Origin: Symsagittifera roscoffensis
Lineage: Eukaryota; Xenacoelomorpha; Acoela; Convolutidae
Length of the DNA: 60,000 nucleotides
Direction of reading: 5' to 3'
Assembly (NCBI RefSeq): GCF_963678635.1
Contig: NC_087069.1
Span: 34,867,090 to 34,927,089 of the forward strand
A program made the translations under genes and the position numbers. The notes beneath the pieces were generated by a model. The model did not search any database and was not told where the DNA came from. It was given only the letters and a program-made list of their open reading frames with translations. Below are positions 55,901-60,000 of this stretch, one piece after another (the first letter of the stretch is position 1; the number at the start of each line of letters is the position of its first letter).

Positions 55901-57142
55901 GGGATAATTTGTTTTTGACGAATGTGCGTAGTTATAATTGTGTTCTGCAAAAGTGTTTCTTGTGAACGTTCTTCGTGTTTTTGACGGTATTGTCGTAGGT
56001 CTATATGTTTGATAATCCATATGTGAATATTTTCGAGCAACCGAAGGTTTAACGGTTGATTGTAAGGTTACTTGTGCCGTTGAAGTGTTTGTATTTTTTG
56101 GTGTTGTTAAGTTTGGACGTAGTGGTGAAATACTTTGTTGTGTAGTTGTTGTTGTTTGGACGATTTCTTCATTTATGAAGTGTGATGGTGTTTGAATATC
56201 TTGTTGTGTAAGATTTCTAGTTCCATTAAGGTTTTCATTGTGTATGACGGTCGAATTTAAACTATTATTTCGTGTATCAGGTAAAAATGTATTGTAGTTC
56301 AATGGTGTTGCATCAATGGTCAGTGGTACTACTCTCACATAATCTCTTTGATAAGATATTGTACTTATTGCTTGACTTGAGATTGATTGTGGGATATTTA
56401 TAAATGCATGATGAGACCATTCAGGGTCCCAAACGTAATCTGACTGTTCTGTGATGGCAGTATCATCGTTTGGATTTTGAGGTCTAAAATTTTTTCTTGC
56501 TTGTGAAATTAAGTCTATATTATGTGTGAAATAATCTATTATAAACCATGCCAAAATTTTTTGTAAATCATGTTTTGTGTGTTGTGAAACATCGTCTTTA
56601 GTGATATTTTCTTTGATTATATGTAGAAAAGTTGAAAATAATGTAATTTCATTTCGTACTTTTATATGTTTGGATGTCTCAGTTGGTGAGATACTTTGAA
56701 TTTCTGTTTTTTCTAATATTGAAATGTAGCTATATATTATTGCAAAGACTTCGTTAGTGAATATAGAATTTGCTCTTTGTGAGTTATGGTATTGTATGCT
56801 TTTAATATATTCTACGAATACTTTTGAAAATTCTAATTCAAGATCGTCTGTTTGAATTACATATTTGCGATGATTCGGATTTGGTGTGCTGAATTCTATG
56901 GTGTAGATTCCGTATTGTTGTGTTAAATTACATATATCTTTCAGATAATGTTCAATAATTTGTCTTTTGATTTTTACATCTGGGAATTCTGCTTTGCATG
57001 GACTGATTCCGGGTTCAAGCAAATTTAGGAGTAAATTCTTGCAAAATATATGCTGCCCTCTATCATTGGGTGCATCTACGAGGAAGTGGTAAACTTCTTC
57101 GTCATCTGGACTTTCGTCACTTTGAGTGTGGCTGTGGCTCAT
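52994..57142 (-). CDS. gag: Gag with C-terminal aspartic protease
   Basis: 1,382 codons, intact. The N-terminal 560 residues are mostly unique and Asn/Thr/Gln-rich. The capsid-like Ty3/gypsy Gag region follows at about 600-780 (WIHRRTALIQTTLDGAAQKW, then WKRFTQEFSKMF). One zinc knuckle CNYCRRYGHSISEC (C-x2-C-x4-H-x4-C) lies near 840. A long Asn/Ser/Arg-rich repetitive tract spans about 900-1080. The retropepsin site LIDSGAESNI (DSG near residue 1233) and a flap-distal IIGIPF follow. It makes the virus-like particle and cuts the polyproteins. It is much larger than typical gypsy Gag. The stop lies in a (TA)n microsatellite, beyond which pol continues in another phase. Confidence 0.85.
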   Translation of the reverse strand: MSHSHTQSDESPDDEEVYHFLVDAPNDRGQHIFCKNLLLNLLEPGISPCKAEFPDVKIKRQIIEHYLKDICNLTQQYGIYTIEFSTPNPNHRKYVIQTDDLELEFSKVFVEYIKSIQYHNSQRANSIFTNEVFAIIYSYISILEKTEIQSISPTETSKHIKVRNEITLFSTFLHIIKENITKDDVSQHTKHDLQKILAWFIIDYFTHNIDLISQARKNFRPQNPNDDTAITEQSDYVWDPEWSHHAFINIPQSISSQAISTISYQRDYVRVVPLTIDATPLNYNTFLPDTRNNSLNSTVIHNENLNGTRNLTQQDIQTPSHFINEEIVQTTTTTQQSISPLRPNLTTPKNTNTSTAQVTLQSTVKPSVARKYSHMDYQTYRPTTIPSKTRRTFTRNTFAEHNYNYAHSSKTNYPPRKPDNNHISSHHWNNPMTTANSVNFQTNSHPPQDRSENYPFFQQNKNKKQAPHHTDYLSSDDDYLQPDIFAPYTQEYRGQGAQKPYTYNRIFSQNPTETRNQQPIQMQNPTNTQSFQPIQPQNPTITHSYQPTQMQNEIPLPYYLQRHEITKNQLSNFSQMPNAAESLQMTMNPYLMGGSSITSNKPLMVFTGTDPEYSVEDYLNAVTANLILNIGPEPINTPLHQNWIHRRTALIQTTLDGAAQKWFSVLPIEIKSDWKRFTQEFSKMFDSERNKQHQRVLCNEIRRLPNETIKQLAVRIETLVRKAYSLNTHDYKNTKMTEILMMTLTPQLRKIAIKKRACHPSSIREPDLDFRKLVDKLEQVEITMKLEETENLKLQYINRIETNTTNINNIQESDTDLVEKITEILNIYEKHPNFKGKPTFKKWCNYCRRYGHSISECRQKQQDNQNKPQKHREPNKSFYQYMKKDQNLLNKNIYSNNSSGKPLPNNTSYTKNQSPYNSSYRGRSPERRNTQNYSQNNYNRSNSRNNYSRSNSKATQFVSRSSSQSNLRSKHYSNNQSRNSSYNRNRNYSHNRNRSYSNNRNQNYPNNRSRNNSYNRSNYHRSNNNYQNRSRNNSQNRNSSYNNRYRNYSQSPHRNNNHYDNSKHRHRDSTPKHQRQINQVQSNEETTSDSPGIDDTGNNELQLNQINCESSDTESDTENTISINMIAVENDYEPIIYEQPFTSHIYENQLELLHNYYIEPINSTQTAQKINEINTVSKPNENDKIKSSNTNHIYQNIQKEQPKEKIWTIPFLLESQRNKEFQPPDLEIDFLIDSGAESNIINIPTWNEIKTLHPKLTPLATSSKLAAAQGSTLINYGNVQLFFLPTKTMEQNKILNKPFKQIFHITDIKHNIIGIPFISKYIPTINILNSKILIKDKYTKTKNTALTFFQRLNKQPPFFSKFYPIYKQKRKHLKPLSGDIYI

Positions 57143-57584
57143 TTTTTCGTTTAATGACTGTTAATATATAACTATCGATGTGCCTAATTGGTTGATTCCA
57201 ATTATACAAGTGTACTGGTTTGTGTTTATATTGTTTTTTTATTCTTCTTTTTCCTCTTTTTGATGAATTTGAAGTTGTTTCTGAGTCGGAAAAATATAAT
57301 TGATCGTGGATAGGACAATTTTTGTCAATCGATTCTTTTAATTTATAGAGTTCATCTAAATTGCTGGCTTCTGATTCTGAAAATGCGTTTCTATTTTTTG
57401 AAAATCTTTTTCGTGTGATTTGTCTTTGTTTGTTTATTATTTTTCTTTTAATTGTTAGTCGTTTTGTTCTAATATATCCAACTGTTTGTGTATGAGGTGT
57501 GATTACAAGATCGTATTTTTTGTTATCTATTTCGCAATTGTGTAAAACGATTGTTTGTTTATTTCCTAGATTTTTGAATGACAT
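57117..57584 (-). CDS. Small basic ORF ahead of gag
   Basis: 155 codons, starting at ATG 57584 and overlapping the gag start by 26 bases in another phase. The protein is rich in Lys, Arg and Asn (KRLTIKRKIINKQRQITRKRF), with an acidic/Ser patch (SDSETTSNSSKRGKRRIKK), so it may bind nucleic acid. No homologue recognised. The overlapping arrangement suggests translation coupling or frameshifting into gag. It is complete, unlike pol. Confidence 0.5.
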   Translation of the reverse strand: MSFKNLGNKQTIVLHNCEIDNKKYDLVITPHTQTVGYIRTKRLTIKRKIINKQRQITRKRFSKNRNAFSESEASNLDELYKLKESIDKNCPIHDQLYFSDSETTSNSSKRGKRRIKKQYKHKPVHLYNWNQPIRHIDSYILTVIKRKNEPQPHSK

Positions 57585-58814
57585 AAGGTTTAGGATGAGG
57601 GATGCAAAAAGTTGTTAGATGATGTCTACTTTTCTTAAACTGTTAGTCCTTACGATTTTTTGGTTAGCCTAACCTGGGTCTTTTTGTTCAGGGTTGGAGA
57701 GAAAAGTATATCGATTCCGAAGAATGATTTTTTACTTTCTCGTGGCTAGTATAAGCTAAGGTGTTAACTTACTTAATCTTACTTAGGGGTAGTGATTGTG
57801 TTCAAGGGTTGGAGAATAGTAAATCGATCCACAAGGTTCAGGTATAATTAGAACGCGAGTAGTTCCTTAGATACTATTTTAAACTTACTAAGTCTAAGAT
57901 TTATCCTGGGTCTGATAAGAGGAGGGTTCAAGTGAAGGATGAATAACCGAAGTTCTTCACTGTTTATCCTAATTTGAATGGTTAGTTTTGTTGAAAAATT
58001 TCTATTAGTCTTGGGTTTTTTGGAAGGGTTGGATAGTGAATCGACGTTTGAGGTCGTTAGACACTTGCTAAGTGGGTAGGGGAGAACAAAATTGTTCTTT
58101 TTGATCCAAGGATTGGCCTTGATGATCAAGTTTTAAATTTAGTGAAATAGAAAATTAATTAAGATCCAAGGATAAGCCTTGATGATCTGATTTTAAAATT
58201 AAGTGAATTTAAGTTTAAAATGGTTTAAATTTATTTAAGAAAAATATTTAGTTTTTTAATGATATTAGTGAGCTTATGATTGCTGTTATGTTTAGGTGAT
58301 GAAGCTGGGACAACAAATGATTTTATGATTACTAACAATTTATTGTCATTCTAATTTTTGTTTTTATTTTCAATAAATATTTTCCAAACATGTTTTATAT
58401 AAGACTGCAGAATTTAAGAAAACAATCTGAGATCTTTTTATCAATCGTTATTGTATATTAATAATTTTGTTTAGCGCCTGTAATGATCATGAAGTTTTGA
58501 CTTCAAAATTTTATGTTTGCAAATGAAAATCTAAATTCATTGCTAATAAGATTCTAAATATAAAAGTTTGTGTTGGCTTTTGCCGTACAATCATATAACT
58601 ATATGGTAAGTTTCTACTTTCTCGTATGTCGTCTCTTGTTCGAGGTCTTCTTGCGATTCCGGGTAGTTCTGCTATCGTTCGGAATATCGGCTCTGATCTA
58701 TTGAGTCGTAGAGACATTTCGATTAAATTATATCGTCGTATAACATTTTCAAAATGTTTTGTCTAAATTCTAATCTATTTTTTTGGTTGAATCTAAGCTG
58801 TTAAGGTCTATTCG
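57585..58814 (-). other. Long leader with repeated motifs
   Basis: About 1.2 kb lie between the primer binding site and the first ORF. Three copies of AGGGTTGGA followed by an ATCGA motif occur near 57,690, 57,803 and 58,025. Two copies of a 59-bp unit (GATCCAAGG to CCTTGATGATC) start at 58103 and 58162. There is no convincing ORF. Repeated protein-binding sites in the leader are known from the gypsy insulator, but a similar role here is only a guess. Confidence 0.5.
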
Positions 58815-58832
58815 AGACTTATGGTCGCACCA
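58815..58832 (-). promoter_or_regulatory. Candidate primer binding site
   Basis: Two bases inside the 5' LTR, the plus strand reads TTATGGTCGCACCA, so the element RNA carries the complement of a tRNA 3' end including CCA. Upstream TTCGAGA even resembles a T loop. I cannot assign the tRNA species. Confidence 0.6.
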
Positions 58833-58834
58833 GA

Positions 58835-59243
58835 TGAGTTAGGACCGATGTGGTTAACTCATAGAGTAATTTCGGATAGGGTACACCGTCTGCTCGTCAC
58901 GCTATCTTATTTTCGGCCGGATAGATTCGTGCAACTTCTTAGTCTAATACCGATCCTAATCTTACTCTTATACTTACTAGTCTCAGGGTGTTTAACTAGT
59001 CTCTGCTAGGCTCAATAGATCTAGGGTATACTGGTTTGTTGCGGCTGCTGAAGTTCTCTCGGAGAGACAACTAATTTCTAAGTTAAATTCAAATCTCTCT
59101 GGTGCTGAAATTACAAGTAATTTCAGCACTTACAAAAAGTGGGTTAATAGTTAGATGGATCATGATTGGTCAATATTAAATACTTTACAGTGGTAAAATA
59201 TCTAATTTATCCAATCATAAAATATAGTTTAGATCAGGTTCCA
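58835..59243 (-). repeat. 5' LTR
   Basis: 409 bp, about three differences from the 410-bp left LTR (one indel and two substitutions near 59135-59150). In coding orientation it begins TGGAACCTGA, has a TATATTTTAT box near its start, and ends CTAACTCA. It contains a near-perfect hairpin at 59102-59129. Confidence 0.93.
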
Positions 59244-59247
59244 TAAG

Positions 59248-60000
59248 CTTAACCGTTGATTTTTTTTAATTGTAGGAGGGGGAGAGATTCGTTACTAGGT
59301 ACACGAGGAGGACGGGGGAAATGGGGGGTAGTTACTGAGATTCTCAAGCTCAAGCTATTTTCAGAGCAGAAATTCACTCAATGAAAACTTTGACAGAAAA
59401 AACATAGCCAACTGACAGTTGGAAAAGAGTAATGAACGCAAGTAAACTGAACTTTTCTTTGAAGAAACCTCAAGTTTCAAGAAAAAACACGCCCTTAAAA
59501 TTCTTTGAAATTCAAGAGCAATTTGTGTTTGACCCTTTTTTGATAAAAATTAACCCAATTTAGGAAAACAGAATCAAGAGGTGAAAATTTACATTCGCTG
59601 ATAATTAAACTCCACTTTCGAAACTAAGTCAAGCAAGTTTTTTGTGACCTTTATACTTTTGATGTTCGATAGTGGAGTTTGCCTTCCTTCTATCAAACGA
59701 AATGAAGTGAACTTAAATTGAAACAAAATTCAAACCGCTAAAAATCGAAATTGAACGTGAACTAATTTTATGACTGTTTTCTGAACTCACTACGTTCATT
59801 TCTCATAAAAACTGAAAAAAAGAAATTATACAAAAACGCAACTGATAAATGTACAACCAAAATAATAAATTTCGAAAAGAACAGGAACTGGAAATGCAAT
59901 TATGCTCAAAACATGTCTATTGATCAACAGATCGGTTGAGACTTCAACTTCACCAGGCCTGAAGAGATGAGTATTGTGAAGAAAGTTATTCACAGAAAAA
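59248..60000. other. Intron-like DNA with diverged copy of the 35.2-kb sequence
   Basis: GTTCGATAGTGGAGTTTGCC near 59,665 and flanking bases match about 35,255 and 38,415 within a longer diverged alignment (roughly 59,580-59,830 against 35,170-35,360). No gene is seen. It suggests that this DNA family was already repeated here before the retroelement inserted. Confidence 0.5.

Larger units (their letters stand above)
38969..59243 (-). mobile_element. 20.3-kb env-bearing Ty3/gypsy-type LTR retroelement
   Basis: Near-identical LTRs (left 38969-39378, right 58835-59243) start with TG and end with CA in either reading. TAAG flanks the element on both sides (38965-38968 and 59244-59247). Coding is on the minus strand, so the right LTR is the 5' one. 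The order is small ORF, gag with protease, RT, RNase H, integrase, membrane ORF, Met-less P/S/T-rich frame, envelope-like glycoprotein, and two copies of a further large ORF. RT-RNase H-integrase order makes it Ty3/gypsy (errantivirus-like). Length is far above the usual 5-10 kb; an internal duplication accounts for about 2 kb. The coding strand is conspicuously rich in A and C. Confidence 0.93.

Noticed and set aside
58815-58832. A real tRNA gene at the primer binding site
   Set aside because: Only the 3' end of a tRNA-like sequence is present, directly inside the LTR, as expected for a primer site.

Overview
This is a stretch of eukaryotic, almost certainly invertebrate, genome. It holds no rRNA genes, no CRISPR array and no prokaryotic operon structure. 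A nematode host is my best guess: the Ty3/gypsy gag-pol relic at 8.7-15.3 kb looks like elements I know from nematodes, and the one host gene fragment is a large ABCA-type transporter. The assignment is by general resemblance and not tested. Most of the window is AT-rich and made of mobile elements and duplications; the first 7 kb is clearly more GC-rich.

Layout. (1) 1-7.0 kb, plus strand: a long polyprotein-like coding region of unrecognised overall identity, with an SGNH/GDSL-hydrolase-like N-terminal part. It has three frame changes and many in-frame stops, but one frame holds for 4.7 kb. (2) 8.7-15.3 kb, minus strand: a decayed Ty3/gypsy element (gag with two zinc knuckles, protease, RT, RNase H, integrase stump), tail to tail with region 1. 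(3) 15.4-16.0 kb: a 63-bp minisatellite. (4) 16.0-24.8 kb: a 4.4-kb tandem duplication carrying a decayed LINE-type reverse transcriptase, whose 3' end survives only after copy 2, to 25.5 kb. (5) 25.7-28.5 kb: a 2.6-copy array of a 1.1-kb unit. (6) 28.5-33 kb: AT-rich DNA with a short membrane-protein-like ORF, a 211-bp MITE, a TIR-type element with a nested foldback, and a tRNA-like sequence. (7) 33.2-34.3 kb, minus: an exon of an ABCA-family ABC transporter. (8) 34.1-38.9 kb: a tandem duplication of part of that exon plus its upstream intron, with 1.5 kb extra in the second copy. (9) 38,969-59,243, minus: one 20.3-kb LTR retroelement with 410/409-bp LTRs (TG...CA), a 4-bp TAAG target duplication, gag-protease, RT, RNase H, integrase, an envelope-like glycoprotein and several extra ORFs. 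(10) 59.2-60 kb: intron-like DNA with a diverged copy of the sequence at 35.2 kb.

The most interesting system is the giant env-bearing retroelement. Beyond gag, pol and env it carries a membrane-anchor ORF followed in phase by a 380-codon frame without any Met, and a large P/S/T-rich ORF after env that I do not recognise, present twice because of an internal 1.7-kb duplication. Its LTRs differ at about three positions, so insertion looks recent, yet pol and env carry several lesions, one of them a stop codon inside the RT catalytic motif. Several lesions sit in microsatellites or homopolymers and could be assembly errors; the catalytic-site stop is a substitution-type lesion and harder to dismiss.
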